DNA of 64,000 bases, taken from Prochlorococcus sp. AG-409-L18 (lineage in GTDB: Bacteria > Cyanobacteriota > Cyanobacteriia > PCC-6307 > Cyanobiaceae). Below, piece by piece: positions 29,258 to 39,410 of this stretch (position 1 is the first letter of the stretch; every line of letters starts with the position of its first letter). Below the pieces are notes generated by a model, which was given only the letters and a program-made list of their open reading frames with translations, was not told where the DNA came from and made no database searches. A program made the position numbers and the translations under genes. Location: contig QCKG01000001.1 of the NCBI GenBank assembly GCA_003215535.1, forward strand, positions 1-64,000, given 5' to 3'.

Positions 29258-30634
29258 ATGTTGAATAATATTTACTTTCAGACATTAAAACTATTGCAAA
29301 GAGGGAAGTCTACTTTGGTTATTAATAATTCTAGATTCCAAGGATATTTTGTTATTAACTTTTTGGCACCTTTCTTATTGTTAATCCCACCTAATGTTGG
29401 AATTTCTGGAGGAACCAAACCTTTAATAAATAATAGTCCGAAAGAGGTGGTTGATCAAGTTTGGCAAATTATTTTTAGGGACTACTTAGATTCTTCAGGT
29501 ACTTATGATGCAGAAAAATGGAAGGCCTTAAGGAAAAAACTTCTGGCTAATACCTATTTAGATGAGAATCAATCATATGAAGCTATTAGGCAAATGTTAG
29601 CAACACTTGAGGACCCTTATACACGCTTTCTAGATCCTAAACAATTCAAAGAGATGAGAATTGATACCTCTGGAGAACTTACTGGTGTTGGAATTCAATT
29701 GTCGTTAGATGAAAAGACTAAAGAACTGCTAGTTATTTCACCTATAGAGGGAACACCAGCTTTTAGAGCTGGGATTAAGCCTAAGGATGTGATAGTTTCT
29801 ATAAATGGTAGGCCAACAAATGATATTGGCATTGAAGAAGCTGTTAGATTGATACGTGGCAAAAGGGGTTCAAAGGTATTATTAGGCTTAAAAAGGAATG
29901 GTCAGGTTTTTACTAAATCTCTGATAAGAGACCGTATAGAAATTAGAGCTGTAATTAGCCGATTAAATAAATCAACATCAGGCTTTGATATTGGATATAT
30001 TCGTTTAAAACAATTTAGTGCACGATCATCAAAAGAGATGAGAGAAGCACTTAAGAGTCTCGAACTTCAAAAAGTATCAGGATATATTCTTGATTTAAGA
30101 AGCAACCCAGGTGGGCTTCTTGAAGCAAGTATTGATATTGCTAGACATTGGCTAGATGAAGGCACAATAGTAAGTACACAGACAAAAAGTGGAATTAGAG
30201 ATGTTAGGCGTGCTAATGGCAGCTCATTAACCAAAAATCCCGTCGTAGTTTTGGTTAACGAAGGCTCGGCTAGTGCAAGCGAAATACTTTCTGGAGCAAT
30301 TCAGGATAATAAAAGGGGAATACTTGTAGGTCAGCAAACATTTGGGAAAGGCCTTGTTCAGTCTGTTCGAAGCCTTTCAGATGGTTCAGGATTAACCGTA
30401 ACTATTGCAAAATACCTAACACCTAGTGGTAGAGATATTCACAAAGATGGTATTAAACCTGATATTTTTGCCAACATAACTGAATCAGAATTAAATAGCT
30501 TATCCCCACTAGATATTGGCACTAGTAAAGATAATCAGTATATAGTAGCTGAAATGACATTGGTGAAGGCGATTAAATCTACATATAAAAATGAATACTC
30601 CCCTAATGTTAGAGCTAATAATTTAGCTCTTTAA
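29258..30634 (+). CDS. C-terminal processing peptidase (S41)
   Basis: About 458 aa. An N-terminal signal or anchor lies near residues 30-55 (GYFVINFLAPFLLLIPPNVG). A PDZ domain follows with GVGIQLSLDEKT and SPIEGTPAFRAGIKPKD. The S41 catalytic core has LDLRSNPGG, NEGSASASEILSGA with the nucleophile Ser, and FGKGLVQ with the general-base Lys. A CtpA/CtpB-like role in trimming lumenal proteins such as D1 is possible; D1 processing itself is inference. ATG at 29258 with AAGGTG upstream is preferred over ATG at 29228. Confidence 0.9.
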   Translation: MLNNIYFQTLKLLQRGKSTLVINNSRFQGYFVINFLAPFLLLIPPNVGISGGTKPLINNSPKEVVDQVWQIIFRDYLDSSGTYDAEKWKALRKKLLANTYLDENQSYEAIRQMLATLEDPYTRFLDPKQFKEMRIDTSGELTGVGIQLSLDEKTKELLVISPIEGTPAFRAGIKPKDVIVSINGRPTNDIGIEEAVRLIRGKRGSKVLLGLKRNGQVFTKSLIRDRIEIRAVISRLNKSTSGFDIGYIRLKQFSARSSKEMREALKSLELQKVSGYILDLRSNPGGLLEASIDIARHWLDEGTIVSTQTKSGIRDVRRANGSSLTKNPVVVLVNEGSASASEILSGAIQDNKRGILVGQQTFGKGLVQSVRSLSDGSGLTVTIAKYLTPSGRDIHKDGIKPDIFANITESELNSLSPLDIGTSKDNQYIVAEMTLVKAIKSTYKNEYSPNVRANNLAL

Positions 30635-30659
30635 TTGCAAAATAATTGAATTTAAATTA

Positions 30660-31229
30660 TTATTCCTTGTCTATTCTCATATATCCATACCAATCAGGCT
30701 TGATGATTTGATTTCTTTCTTTTGGATCTTTCTTTAGTCTTATTATCCAATCTTCAAACTTATTTTGCAAGATAGAATTTTCTATTTGTCTTTTTTCATG
30801 AATACCTCTAATGTCATCTTTGTGAATTTTTTCGGATTGAGAATCCCATCGTTTTTTAGCCTTTTCTTTAGCCTCCCTTGAATTCTTGGCTGCCAATATT
30901 TGGATCTCATGAATCTCTAATAATTTGTCAGGATGATATCCACCTAGGTTTACAAGCCACAGCTTTGTATCTTCATCATATATTTTCCCTTTATAGTTTA
31001 TCTGCGCACTTTCATTATCTTTTCTATATACAATAATTTCATATCCATCTATAAACTTGAGCTCTAAGTAACTATCAATATGAAGACCCTTTCTTAACCC
31101 AAACCATTCTTTCCTTAGCTGTGGGAATGTATCTTCAATGTTTTTCCCGATAACCCATCTTATATCGTGGAGCTCAATATTGCTTTTAGTTGTACGTCCA
31201 CCTAAGACAACAACAAATAAACGATCCAT
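30660..31229 (-). CDS. DUF1543 domain protein
   Basis: A 189-aa soluble protein. The N-terminal segment VVVLGGRTTKSNIELHDIRW and ESIEDT-like KNIEDTFPQLRKEWFG, then GLHIDSY, match DUF1543. A second half-repeat (LWLVNLGGYHPDKLLEIHEI) suggests two copies of the fold. Function unknown. Confidence 0.78.
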   Translation of the reverse strand: MDRLFVVVLGGRTTKSNIELHDIRWVIGKNIEDTFPQLRKEWFGLRKGLHIDSYLELKFIDGYEIIVYRKDNESAQINYKGKIYDEDTKLWLVNLGGYHPDKLLEIHEIQILAAKNSREAKEKAKKRWDSQSEKIHKDDIRGIHEKRQIENSILQNKFEDWIIRLKKDPKERNQIIKPDWYGYMRIDKE

Positions 31230-31285
31230 ATCTTTTTTATTTAATAATGATTAGAATGAGATCTATTGTTTCATGAGGATTACTA

Positions 31286-32257
31286 TTAGCTGCTCATTTC
31301 TAGCATTAGTTCTATAGGTCTTAATGCCTTTAGTCGAATATCCTCCTCCATTTCAATCTTAGGCTCCATGTTAAGCAGGCAAGTATGTAAATTTTCTAGA
31401 TTATTAAGTCTCATGTAAGGACATTCGTTGCAACTACAACCATCAATCCCTGGAACATCATAAAAGATTTTAGAAGGTATCTTTAGGCGCATTTGATGAA
31501 GGATACCTGGCTCAGTAACTACAATAAAAGATGATGATTCGCTTTCATCTGCGTATTTTAATAGTTTTGTTGTTGATCCAATATAATCGGCTAATCCAAG
31601 GAGATTTGGTAGGCATTCTGGATGGGCTATTGTTTTAGCCTCAGGATGTTCTAATTGTAATTTAAGTAGTGCCTCTTCGCTGAAGTTTTCATGTACTACA
31701 CAACTTCCTTCCCATATGGTTAGTTCCCTCCCACATTGTGCTTGGACCCATTTCCCAAGATTTTTATCAGGTGAAAATAAAATCTCCTTATCTTTAGGTA
31801 TCTTTTTTATAAGTTCAACAGCATTGCTACTTGTACAGATTAGATCACTTTGGGCTTTGACATCAGCTGTGCAGTTTATATAAGTAACTACAAAGTGATC
31901 TGGATATTTGGCTCTAAACTTTTCAAATTTATCTGAAGGACAATCATCTGCCAAGGAACAGCCAGCATTTACATCTGGAATTAAAACTGTTTTATTTGGA
32001 TTTAGTATTTTTGCAGTTTCTGCCATGAAGTGAACTCCACAAAATACTATTACATCTGCTTCAGTTGCCGCGGCCTTTCTACATAGTTCAAGTGAGTCTC
32101 CAATGAAATCAGCTACGTCCTGAATATCTGGGTGCTGGTAGTAATGCGCAAGAATTACAGCATTACGCTTCTTTCTTAGCTTATTGATTTCATGTACAAG
32201 ATCTATTCCCCCCTTTGAAGGCGGAGAAATTGTCATTGAGCCGGAAAGGTGCATCAT
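31286..32257 (-). CDS. nadA: Quinolinate synthase A
   Basis: A 323-aa Fe-S enzyme that condenses iminoaspartate and dihydroxyacetone phosphate in NAD synthesis. Signatures are [20 protein letters not shown] and three cluster cysteines, in [10 protein letters not shown], in INCTADVKA and near CNECPYM. The length fits the NadA family. It is divergent from the metallophosphoesterase gene with less than 50 bp between the two coding frames. Confidence 0.95.
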   Translation of the reverse strand: MMHLSGSMTISPPSKGGIDLVHEINKLRKKRNAVILAHYYQHPDIQDVADFIGDSLELCRKAAATEADVIVFCGVHFMAETAKILNPNKTVLIPDVNAGCSLADDCPSDKFEKFRAKYPDHFVVTYINCTADVKAQSDLICTSSNAVELIKKIPKDKEILFSPDKNLGKWVQAQCGRELTIWEGSCVVHENFSEEALLKLQLEHPEAKTIAHPECLPNLLGLADYIGSTTKLLKYADESESSSFIVVTEPGILHQMRLKIPSKIFYDVPGIDGCSCNECPYMRLNNLENLHTCLLNMEPKIEMEEDIRLKALRPIELMLEMSS

Positions 32258-32300
32258 TTGCCAAATCTCCGGCAGTATGGGATCAGCCTAGGCATAACTC

Positions 32301-33158
32301 CTGTCAGTAATCAGTCTCGCAATTGCTGGAGACCTACATGGTTCTTGGTCCAGAGGGGACCATAACCTTTTGGACTGTCTTAAGCCTGATGGCGTTCTTT
32401 TTGTAGGTGATTTAAGTGAAGGAGACATAAGGTTTGCAAAGGCAATTAAAGGTTTACCTCTACCTACTGCTGTAATCCTTGGGAATCATGACAGGGGAAG
32501 GGATGTAACTGGTTACCTCCTTCAATCACAATTGAACATACTTGGTGAAATTCATTGTGGATGGAGGTTTAGGGGATGGTCTAAACCTCCTGTATCCGTA
32601 GTTGGAGCTAGACCATGTAGTGCTGGTGGGGGATTCTATTTATCAAGAGCTGTTCAAGCTGTTTTTGGGCCTATAACAATTGACCAATCAGTTGACAGAA
32701 TTGTCAATGCTGTTAATCAGGCTCCAGAAGGACAACCTCTTGTGATCTTGGCCCACTCAGGCCCTCAAGGATTAGGGTCAGAGCATGATAGTCCTTGTGG
32801 ACGCGATTGGAAGTCGCCAGCGCTTGATTGGGGAGATCAGGACCTTTCAATTGCCTTAGATCAAATCAGGAAATCTCGCATACCAGAATTGGTTGTTTTT
32901 GGCCATACACATCATCACTTAAAAAAGGGCAAAGGAATTAGGCGAACATTTGTTCAAGATAGATTTGGGACTGTTTATCTCAATGCAGCTTGTGTCCCTA
33001 GGAAGGTTTATGACTCTTCAGGCATTCCTTTATGCCATCTCTCTTGGGTTGAATTCTTACAAACAAATTTACAATTTGTTTCCCATCGATGGTTTCGTCC
33101 TGATGGGACGATTGCTTATGAGGAAATACTTCTTGATAAAAGGGATAATAAAGATTGA
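32301..33158 (+). CDS. Metallophosphoesterase (TIGR04168-like) with unusual start
   Basis: A calcineurin-like phosphoesterase of about 280-285 aa. The metal-binding motifs are GDLHGSW, FVGDLSEGD, LGNHDRG, HSGP and GHTHHH. The first ATG/GTG/TTG in frame is TTG at 32370, but GDLHG lies upstream of it, at 32328-32342. The frame is open back to a TAA at 32295. Only CTG (32301), ATC (32310) and ATT (32322) are available as starts. The start coordinate given is therefore the outermost one and is uncertain. The stop overlaps the next gene (TGATG). Confidence 0.82.
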   Translation: MSVISLAIAGDLHGSWSRGDHNLLDCLKPDGVLFVGDLSEGDIRFAKAIKGLPLPTAVILGNHDRGRDVTGYLLQSQLNILGEIHCGWRFRGWSKPPVSVVGARPCSAGGGFYLSRAVQAVFGPITIDQSVDRIVNAVNQAPEGQPLVILAHSGPQGLGSEHDSPCGRDWKSPALDWGDQDLSIALDQIRKSRIPELVVFGHTHHHLKKGKGIRRTFVQDRFGTVYLNAACVPRKVYDSSGIPLCHLSWVEFLQTNLQFVSHRWFRPDGTIAYEEILLDKRDNKD

Positions 33159-34228
33159 TGTTGTATTATTTGTGCCTTAGTAGTCATGGATATGGACATG
33201 CATCTCGTCAGGCATCCATATTAAGTGAGGTTTATAAATTAAGGCCAGACTGGCGCTTTATTGTAAGTTCTTTTGTAGATATTGATTTCCTTAATTTGGC
33301 TTTCTGGGGATTACCAATTGAGCATCGCCGAATTAAGTGGGATGTAGGCATGATTCAGTCAGATGCACTTCAAGTTAATAATTCTTCCACATTAAATTCA
33401 ATTCATAATCTTGAAAAAGGTATGTCTAAACAAATTAGTTTAGAAGCCAAATGGATTAATAGTCAGAATTCTGAGGTTATAATCATTTCAGATATACCAC
33501 CATCAGCTGCCAGACTTGCAGAAGAACTTGGGGCTAAGTTGATTTGGATAGGTAATTTTGGATGGGATGATATATATTCTCCAATAGGAGGTGAGTTTGA
33601 GAATTATGCCAAGTCACTTTCAAAGCAATACTCTAAAGGAGACCTGCTTTTAAGATGCCCCTTCTCTATGCAAATGGATTGGCAAATCCCAGAGAAAGAA
33701 GTAGGTCTTACATATTCTAAGCCTAGGAAGCTTCCTCCTCAATTTCATCAAAGATTGGATCAATCTCTTGAGCCATTAGTTATGATCGGCTTTGGTGGGT
33801 TAGGGTTTAGATTTGAATATGATTTGCTTGATAAATGGCCTAATTACAATTTTATAATGGCAAAACCTAGTAATTCTACATATATTAGCTCATGTCCTAA
33901 TCTTATTTATTTACCAGAAGCTGTTAGGGTCATAGATGTCTTACCATTTTGTTTTCGACTCATTGGGAAACCTGGATATAGTACATTTTGTGAGGCTATT
34001 AGCCAGGAAGTAGGGCTTCATATAGTAAAAAGAGATGATTTTGCAGAATCAGAGTTTTTGATTAGGGGGCTTAAGCAATATGCCCACTATAAAATCCTTG
34101 AGAAGGACGATCTTCTTTCTGGTAATTGGCAATTAGATGAGAATTTAATAGAGCCTTTAGATGATGTCATTGATAAAGATGGAGCACTGGCTGCAGCTAA
34201 AGAAATTATTATTCATGCCATGAAGTGA
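33158..34228 (+). CDS. Glycosyltransferase-like protein (HGYGHASR type)
   Basis: A 356-aa soluble protein with the N-terminal motif SSHGYGHASRQ. This motif is shared with MurG-like GT-B transferases and with the N-terminal domain of arabinokinase-type proteins. VMIGFGGLGFRF around residue 210 and the GKPGYSTFCEAISQEV segment near 275 resemble the nucleotide-sugar side. The substrate is unknown. ATG at 33158 overlaps the stop of the phosphoesterase by one base, so the two are probably made together. Confidence 0.72.
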   Translation: MLYYLCLSSHGYGHASRQASILSEVYKLRPDWRFIVSSFVDIDFLNLAFWGLPIEHRRIKWDVGMIQSDALQVNNSSTLNSIHNLEKGMSKQISLEAKWINSQNSEVIIISDIPPSAARLAEELGAKLIWIGNFGWDDIYSPIGGEFENYAKSLSKQYSKGDLLLRCPFSMQMDWQIPEKEVGLTYSKPRKLPPQFHQRLDQSLEPLVMIGFGGLGFRFEYDLLDKWPNYNFIMAKPSNSTYISSCPNLIYLPEAVRVIDVLPFCFRLIGKPGYSTFCEAISQEVGLHIVKRDDFAESEFLIRGLKQYAHYKILEKDDLLSGNWQLDENLIEPLDDVIDKDGALAAAKEIIIHAMK

Positions 34229-34253
34229 ACAAGACTAGGGTTTATAATCCCTT

Positions 34254-35054
34254 TTAATCTTCAGGATGATTATTGTTTGCAAAAGCCATACTAGCAATTA
34301 TATATGCAACTATTATTCCACCAAAAAAGCTAAATGTATTCCTTATTAGAGGCAGGATATCATTTGTTCTTGTCACTATTGGTGCGATGCCAAACACCCC
34401 AAACAACATTACCCATAATGGTGAAATTAGTAATAACCAACCCCAAGCAATAAATTTCCCTTCCCTTCTAGGATATGCAGCAAATCCAGCGATTAAACCT
34501 CCTAAAATAGAAGTCGTTAATGTCCATATAGATTGTTCATATGGAAGTCCTGGAACCACTTGGCAACCTCCACGGTTAAGGCAAGTTTTAACGGCTGAAA
34601 TGGCATCTATAATTGATCGGTCTTCTCCATTATCTCTTACATAATATTGATTACCAAATCGTGTTTGAAGCTCTACCCAGAATATTCTTGGCATCAAGGC
34701 GAAATAAGCATCGCCTACATTGAAATTTAATAAGTTTCCTCCCCTTGGATCTGCAACAACAAGCAAACTCCTTTCATCAAGATCCCAATATTTTTTTATA
34801 GCAAGGCCTGGAGAGCTCTCGAATTGAGTTACGACCCGGATTTTCCATCCTGTCTCCTCCTCATAATTTAATAGGTTTTTTTCGAGGTTTGTTTTCTGGC
34901 TTTGGTTAAAGGTTCGTGCCAGGTCAATAACTGGTGTTTGATGCTCTGGTAACAATTCTGGATTATTGAGGGCAAAGGAAGGAAAACAAATTATTAGAGA
35001 GGCTAGAAAGGACATCAGTCCAGCAACTATCCTTTTAAATTGATTTGATGTCAT
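34254..35054 (-). CDS. psb32: TPM-domain protein, Psb32-like
   Basis: A 266-aa protein with a signal peptide (residues 1-28), a TPM domain (VIDLARTFNQSQKTNLEK to about residue 150), and three C-terminal transmembrane helices. This matches cyanobacterial Psb32/TLP18.3, which is linked to photosystem II protection and repair. A Cys pair (KTCLNRGGC) follows the TPM domain. The assignment to Psb32 is from domain layout. Confidence 0.82.
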   Translation of the reverse strand: MTSNQFKRIVAGLMSFLASLIICFPSFALNNPELLPEHQTPVIDLARTFNQSQKTNLEKNLLNYEEETGWKIRVVTQFESSPGLAIKKYWDLDERSLLVVADPRGGNLLNFNVGDAYFALMPRIFWVELQTRFGNQYYVRDNGEDRSIIDAISAVKTCLNRGGCQVVPGLPYEQSIWTLTTSILGGLIAGFAAYPRREGKFIAWGWLLLISPLWVMLFGVFGIAPIVTRTNDILPLIRNTFSFFGGIIVAYIIASMAFANNNHPED

Positions 35055-35085
35055 TGGACATTTTCAATGGATTTCATTCTCTCTA

Positions 35086-36303
35086 ATGAATAGGCCATCT
35101 GCGAGTTGTCCTGGCTGGTTAGTTGATCGGCTTCTTCAGGCTAAAGGAGCTGTTGGTTTTAATGAATATATGGATTGGGTGCTAAATGATGAGGAACATG
35201 GTGCATATTCAAAAGGAAATTTGGGAATAGGCCGAAAAGGTGACTTTGTTACTTCACCTTCTTTAGGCCCTGAATTTGCAGAACTTCTAGTTTCTCAGTT
35301 AGTTGATTGGTTTGAGCAACTGGATAGAAGAAACACAGAAAAACATATATTGTCATTAATAGAATTAGGTCCTGGGGATGGAGAACTAGCTTTTGACCTG
35401 CTTTTGGCTTTGGAGGAAACAGCTCCGGCATTATTGGAGAATTTTGAACTCATTATGGTTGAGCCAAATTCAGCAATGGTGCAGAGACAAAAGCTTAAGT
35501 TCGAGCACTATTCAAAAGTGCCTGTTAAGTGGATGAATTTTGACGAGCTTTGCGCAACACCAATTTATGGAATAATTATTGCTCATGAAGTCCTTGATGC
35601 CCTGCCCGTTGAAAGAATAATTCTTAGAAATAAAATACTCTTTAGACAAGGTGTAAAGATTATAGAGCGAGATGGTAATTATTTTACGGAGCTTGTAGAG
35701 CTCCCTTTACCTGATTCACTAAAAGATTCCATAATTAGTGCCACTGATAAACTTCAAATATCTATCCCACCAACTGATGCTGTTGATGGATGGAATAGCG
35801 AATGGCATTCTTGTGTGAAACCATTTCTTTTAAATGCATATAAATCATTAAGATCAGGAGCCATGCTTATTATTGATTATGCACTTGAAGCTAAAAGTTA
35901 TTATACATCTTCTCGTTCATCTGGAACCATATTGGCCTATCATAATCAGAGATGTTATACAGATATTTTATATGAACCAGGAGTAAGTGATCTCACTTCA
36001 CACATATGTTTAGACACACTTAAGCTATTTGCTGCTGAATGTGGTTGGAACTTCTTGGGTGATTTGCGTCAAGGTCAGGCCCTTCTTGCATTGGGATTAG
36101 CGCAGAAGCTTAATTCCTTAAATTTACTACCAAATAACCAGATTGATTTAGCATTAAGTAAAAGAGAGAATTTATTAAGACTAGTTGATCCATATTGTTT
36201 AGGTGATTTCAGATGGGTTGCTTTTGAGAAAATAGAGAAATCACAAGTAAACGCTTCCGGAAATACTATTAGTAGTATCTTCCTGGAAGAGCCTAGAAAT
36301 TAA
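35086..36303 (+). CDS. MidA/NDUFAF7-like methyltransferase
   Basis: A 405-aa SAM-dependent methyltransferase of the DUF185 family. Key segments are [49 protein letters not shown] (motif I) and [15 protein letters not shown]. Mitochondrial relatives methylate an Arg in a complex I subunit, so NDH-1 could be the target here; this is inference. Its 3' end overlaps aroB by 11 bp in the convergent orientation. Confidence 0.87.
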   Translation: MNRPSASCPGWLVDRLLQAKGAVGFNEYMDWVLNDEEHGAYSKGNLGIGRKGDFVTSPSLGPEFAELLVSQLVDWFEQLDRRNTEKHILSLIELGPGDGELAFDLLLALEETAPALLENFELIMVEPNSAMVQRQKLKFEHYSKVPVKWMNFDELCATPIYGIIIAHEVLDALPVERIILRNKILFRQGVKIIERDGNYFTELVELPLPDSLKDSIISATDKLQISIPPTDAVDGWNSEWHSCVKPFLLNAYKSLRSGAMLIIDYALEAKSYYTSSRSSGTILAYHNQRCYTDILYEPGVSDLTSHICLDTLKLFAAECGWNFLGDLRQGQALLALGLAQKLNSLNLLPNNQIDLALSKRENLLRLVDPYCLGDFRWVAFEKIEKSQVNASGNTISSIFLEEPRN

Positions 36304-37411
36304 TTCTCGATAAGAACTTCTCTATATCTGTTTTTGAAATGTCATCGCGGATCTCAACATTGCCGATTGTCTTTGGCATTATGAATCGTAAGTTACCATC
36401 TTTGACCTTTTTATCTCCCATAAGTACAGGTAGGACCTTATCTAAATCAAGATCAGGCCATCTTGTTGGTAATTTTACTTTCTTTATTAAATTATACTGT
36501 CTTATGGCATCTTCTTTTTTCCAATTCTTCTTTATTAGAGCAAGTTCTCCAATAGCTAGCATTCCTATGGCTACAGCTTCACCATGAAGATAATTGCCGT
36601 AACCACAAAGATTTTCGATTACATGACCAAAGGTGTGCCCATAATTTAGAATCGCCCTAATCCCTGATTCAAGCTCATCTTTAGCTACTATATTTGCCTT
36701 TGCTGTCACTGACCTCTCAATAATCTCTTTTAGTTGATTGTCGTTTAAGTTATTTAAGCTATCTAAACTTGATATATTCTCTAGAATCTCGAATAGTCTT
36801 TTGTCTCCTATTACTCCATATTTTATAACCTCTGCCATCCCTGCACGAAATTCCCTATCTGGAAGTGATTTTAAAGTATATGGATCGATAAGTACTATTT
36901 TGGGTTGATGAAAAGCACCAATAAGGTTCTTTCCTCGGCTGTGATTTACTCCTGTTTTTCCACCTACAGATGCATCTACCATGGCTAGCAAGGTTGTTGG
37001 AACTTGAACAAAAGAGATTCCCCTTAGCCAAGTTGCTGCTGCAAAACCTGTCATATCACCTACAACACCACCACCAAGGGCAATCATTATTGAACCTCTT
37101 TCAATCTTTGCATCAACGGCTGCATCATGTATTTGAGAAATACCTTCAAGTGTCTTTTGCTCTTCACCAGCTTCTAAAACAAGGATAGTTGAATCAAATC
37201 CACTCTCAATAAGACTAGAAATTAATGTTTGCGCATATTTTTCAGCGACTTCAGGGTTACTAACTATTAGGCATTTTGTTCCTTTTTTAATCCCTGTGGC
37301 AATTAGTTCTTCCCCAGCAGATTTTAGGCCTTGATTTCTTATAACTACCTCATAGGGATTGCGCTGAATAGGTACCTTTATTCGACTGGTTAAATTTGGT
37401 AATGCTGTCAT
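36293..37411 (-). CDS. aroB: 3-dehydroquinate synthase
   Basis: A 372-aa NAD- and zinc-dependent enzyme, second step of the shikimate pathway. Motifs include [40 protein letters not shown] and the metal ligands in [11 protein letters not shown] and [10 protein letters not shown]. Full length. It converges on the methyltransferase gene and diverges from purK. Confidence 0.96.
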   Translation of the reverse strand: MTALPNLTSRIKVPIQRNPYEVVIRNQGLKSAGEELIATGIKKGTKCLIVSNPEVAEKYAQTLISSLIESGFDSTILVLEAGEEQKTLEGISQIHDAAVDAKIERGSIMIALGGGVVGDMTGFAAATWLRGISFVQVPTTLLAMVDASVGGKTGVNHSRGKNLIGAFHQPKIVLIDPYTLKSLPDREFRAGMAEVIKYGVIGDKRLFEILENISSLDSLNNLNDNQLKEIIERSVTAKANIVAKDELESGIRAILNYGHTFGHVIENLCGYGNYLHGEAVAIGMLAIGELALIKKNWKKEDAIRQYNLIKKVKLPTRWPDLDLDKVLPVLMGDKKVKDGNLRFIMPKTIGNVEIRDDISKTDIEKFLSRINF

Positions 37412-37689
37412 GAGAAATTAATTGCATTGATTTGCATATGAAGTGAATTCTTATTCATATTTGATGAGCATGTTGATTCTAAATCAATCATTATAATAAG
37501 CCCTCAAGGTTCAAACTCAATTACAAAGTTGTAAAATCATTTAATAGGCTTTAGTGATTTTGAGATAAGTTGCTATTTTTATGGCTATTTCATGGAATTT
37601 TTCATAGATCTATTTTTTTAGTTGCTTCACGAATGCACTGCTCTTCCACTACAATTACCTAACAAGATGGTCGATTCTTTTATAGAAAC

Positions 37690-38883
37690 ATGAATACTGA
37701 TTTATCACCTAGCATTGTCACCCAGCCTAATGTTGTAGGAGTAGTAGGTGGGGGTCAGCTTGCTTTGATGTTGCTTGAGGCAGCGCAAAAAAGAAATATA
37801 GAAACGATTGTGCAGACTTCATCTAAGCAAGACCCAGCTGCAAGGAGATCAGGTTCTATTGTCATTGCAAGTCCTGAGGATATAGATGGGACCAAAAAAC
37901 TTGTTAATTCATGTTCATGTGTCACTTTTGAAAATGAATGGGTAAATATTGAGGGTTTATCAAACCTAGAGGAAATAAAAGGTAAATTTATGCCAACATT
38001 GCAATCTCTAAAACCTTTGCTAGACAAATTATCTCAAAGAAAACTCTTATCCGAACTAAAAATACCTGGACCAAAATGGTTAATACTTAATTCTAATCAA
38101 TTGTCTGGTAAGAAATTACCCTCAGGTTGGAGATTCCCCGTAATGGCTAAATCAATAAGTGGTGGGTATGATGGGAAAGGAACAAGAGTTATAAACAACC
38201 TTGGTGATCTTAAGGAATTAATGAGATTAGTCAAACTAGATGATTGGATAATTGAATCTTGGGTTAAATATGACCAAGAATTGGCAATAGTGGCAACAAG
38301 AGACAAGAAGGGAAAAGTAAGGACTTTCCCTCTTGTAGAGACTCATCAAGTCAACCAAGTTTGCGATTGGGTTTTGGCTCCTGCAGAAGTTCCTCACAAT
38401 GTCCAAGTAATGGCATATAACATTGCATCTTCATTGCTAACTCAATTGAATTATGTAGGTATTATTGCAATTGAGTTTTTTTATGGACCAGAAGGGTTAC
38501 TTGTAAATGAGATAGCTCCTCGTACTCATAATTCAGCACATTACTCAATTGAGGCATGTAATAGCAGTCAATTTGACCAGCAAATTTGTTTAGCTTCTGA
38601 TCTCATAGCGCCTCCCCCTGAACTAATAGTGCCAGGAGCCGTAATGGTTAACTTACTTGGCTTACCCAGCGGGATGGCACCTTCCTTGGAGCAGCGTTTA
38701 GATGCTTTAGGTGAATGTGAAGGTATTCATCTTCATTGGTATGACAAGGAATCTGAGACACCAGGACGAAAGCTCGGTCACGTAACGGTTATCTTGAAGG
38801 GAACTTCACCTATAGTACGTAGAGTAGAAGCTTTAAATGCGTTGAATAAAATTAGATCAATTTGGCCAATGATCAAGAGTTAG
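37690..38883 (+). CDS. purK: 5-(carboxyamino)imidazole ribonucleotide synthase
   Basis: A 397-aa ATP-grasp enzyme of purine synthesis. The N-terminus has VGVVGGGQLALMLLEAA, the ATP-grasp loop is VMAKSISGGYDGKGT, and the metal-binding end is LVNEIAPRTHNSAHYSIEAC. Full length. The upstream 278 bp holds promoters for purK and aroB; the downstream region is structured (see 38884-39160). Confidence 0.95.
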   Translation: MNTDLSPSIVTQPNVVGVVGGGQLALMLLEAAQKRNIETIVQTSSKQDPAARRSGSIVIASPEDIDGTKKLVNSCSCVTFENEWVNIEGLSNLEEIKGKFMPTLQSLKPLLDKLSQRKLLSELKIPGPKWLILNSNQLSGKKLPSGWRFPVMAKSISGGYDGKGTRVINNLGDLKELMRLVKLDDWIIESWVKYDQELAIVATRDKKGKVRTFPLVETHQVNQVCDWVLAPAEVPHNVQVMAYNIASSLLTQLNYVGIIAIEFFYGPEGLLVNEIAPRTHNSAHYSIEACNSSQFDQQICLASDLIAPPPELIVPGAVMVNLLGLPSGMAPSLEQRLDALGECEGIHLHWYDKESETPGRKLGHVTVILKGTSPIVRRVEALNALNKIRSIWPMIKS

Positions 38884-38884
38884 G

Positions 38885-39067
38885 TTAGGGGGCTAGATTG
38901 TTTAGGACTGCTCTGTTGGTGAAGGCCTTTTCTAGTGCTCTGATCTGACTCTCTTTCGATTTGGGGTGACTGTCGTGATGGTGACGTAAACCGGCCTTGT
39001 AGCTGGAAACGAAGCCCCACTTTGTATCCCCTTCTGGTTCTTCCAGGTCGAAGCTACTGGGTCTCAC
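38885..39067 (-). CDS. Possible small protein behind purK
   Basis: A 60-codon frame with GTG start (MRPSSFDLEEPEGD, then FVSSYKAGLRHHHDSHPKSK). Its stop is one base from the purK stop, tail to tail. The DNA is noticeably richer in G and C than its surroundings. It could be a conserved basic mini-protein, or the base composition could come from a structured RNA on the opposite strand. I cannot decide between them. Confidence 0.45.
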   Translation of the reverse strand: MRPSSFDLEEPEGDTKWGFVSSYKAGLRHHHDSHPKSKESQIRALEKAFTNRAVLNNLAP

Positions 39068-39125
39068 GGCAAGGTGGTTCGCTAGGCGTAACTGACTGCA
39101 TCAAATATTCTGCTGGTGCAGTCGG

Positions 39126-39160
39126 GTCTAGTTTTTATAGGTTAAAACCAGACTTTTCTT
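39126..39160 (+). terminator. Rho-independent terminator downstream of purK
   Basis: Stem GTCTAGTTTT (39126-39135) with AAAACCAGAC (39144-39153), one A-C mismatch and an 8-nt loop, followed by TTTTCTT. It ends a plus-strand transcript. Confidence 0.75.
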
Positions 39161-39195
39161 AAGTTAAAGGCTATATTTATTTTGTTTTTCTAAAA

Positions 39196-39381
39196 CTATA
39201 GTTCATTTTCTATTACTTTCCTGCTTTCATGAATTGAATCAAGCTCCTTATATATCTCTTTTAGATTGATGTGAATGTGATCAATATTTTCAATTTTAAC
39301 AAGTGAGCTCATGGCAGTCAGAATACTTTCCTTGGCTGCTATTAAAGCTCGACATTGAGTACTCCCTGGTTCGTAAGGCAT
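39196..39381 (-). CDS. Small hypothetical protein
   Basis: A 61-aa helical soluble protein of unknown function: PYEPGSTQCRALIAAKESIL, then HINLKEIYKELDSIHESR. Codon use is like its neighbours. A good -10 element (see 39398-39410) lies a little upstream of the ATG at 39381, which supports a real gene. Confidence 0.55.
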   Translation of the reverse strand: MPYEPGSTQCRALIAAKESILTAMSSLVKIENIDHIHINLKEIYKELDSIHESRKVIENEL

Positions 39382-39397
39382 GGTTTAAATAAAATAA

Positions 39398-39410
39398 TCT
39401 ATATTATAGC
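39398..39410 (-). promoter_or_regulatory. Extended -10 promoter element
   Basis: On the minus strand the sequence TGCTATAAT occurs about 20-30 bases upstream of the 61-aa gene. It is a strong extended -10 box for a sigma-70-type polymerase. No clear -35 box is seen. Confidence 0.5.

Larger units (their letters stand above)
38884..39160 (+). ncRNA. Candidate structured RNA or long purK 3' UTR
   Basis: About 275 bases after purK, more G+C-rich than adjacent intergenic DNA. They end in two consecutive hairpins: a 9-bp stem with a G-U pair at 39094-39123, then a terminator at 39126-39160. The G-U pair forms only on the plus strand. From memory, 6S RNA (6Sa) genes of cyanobacteria lie close to purK; I could not confirm the 6S fold by eye. 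It may equally be untranslated mRNA. Confidence 0.35.
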
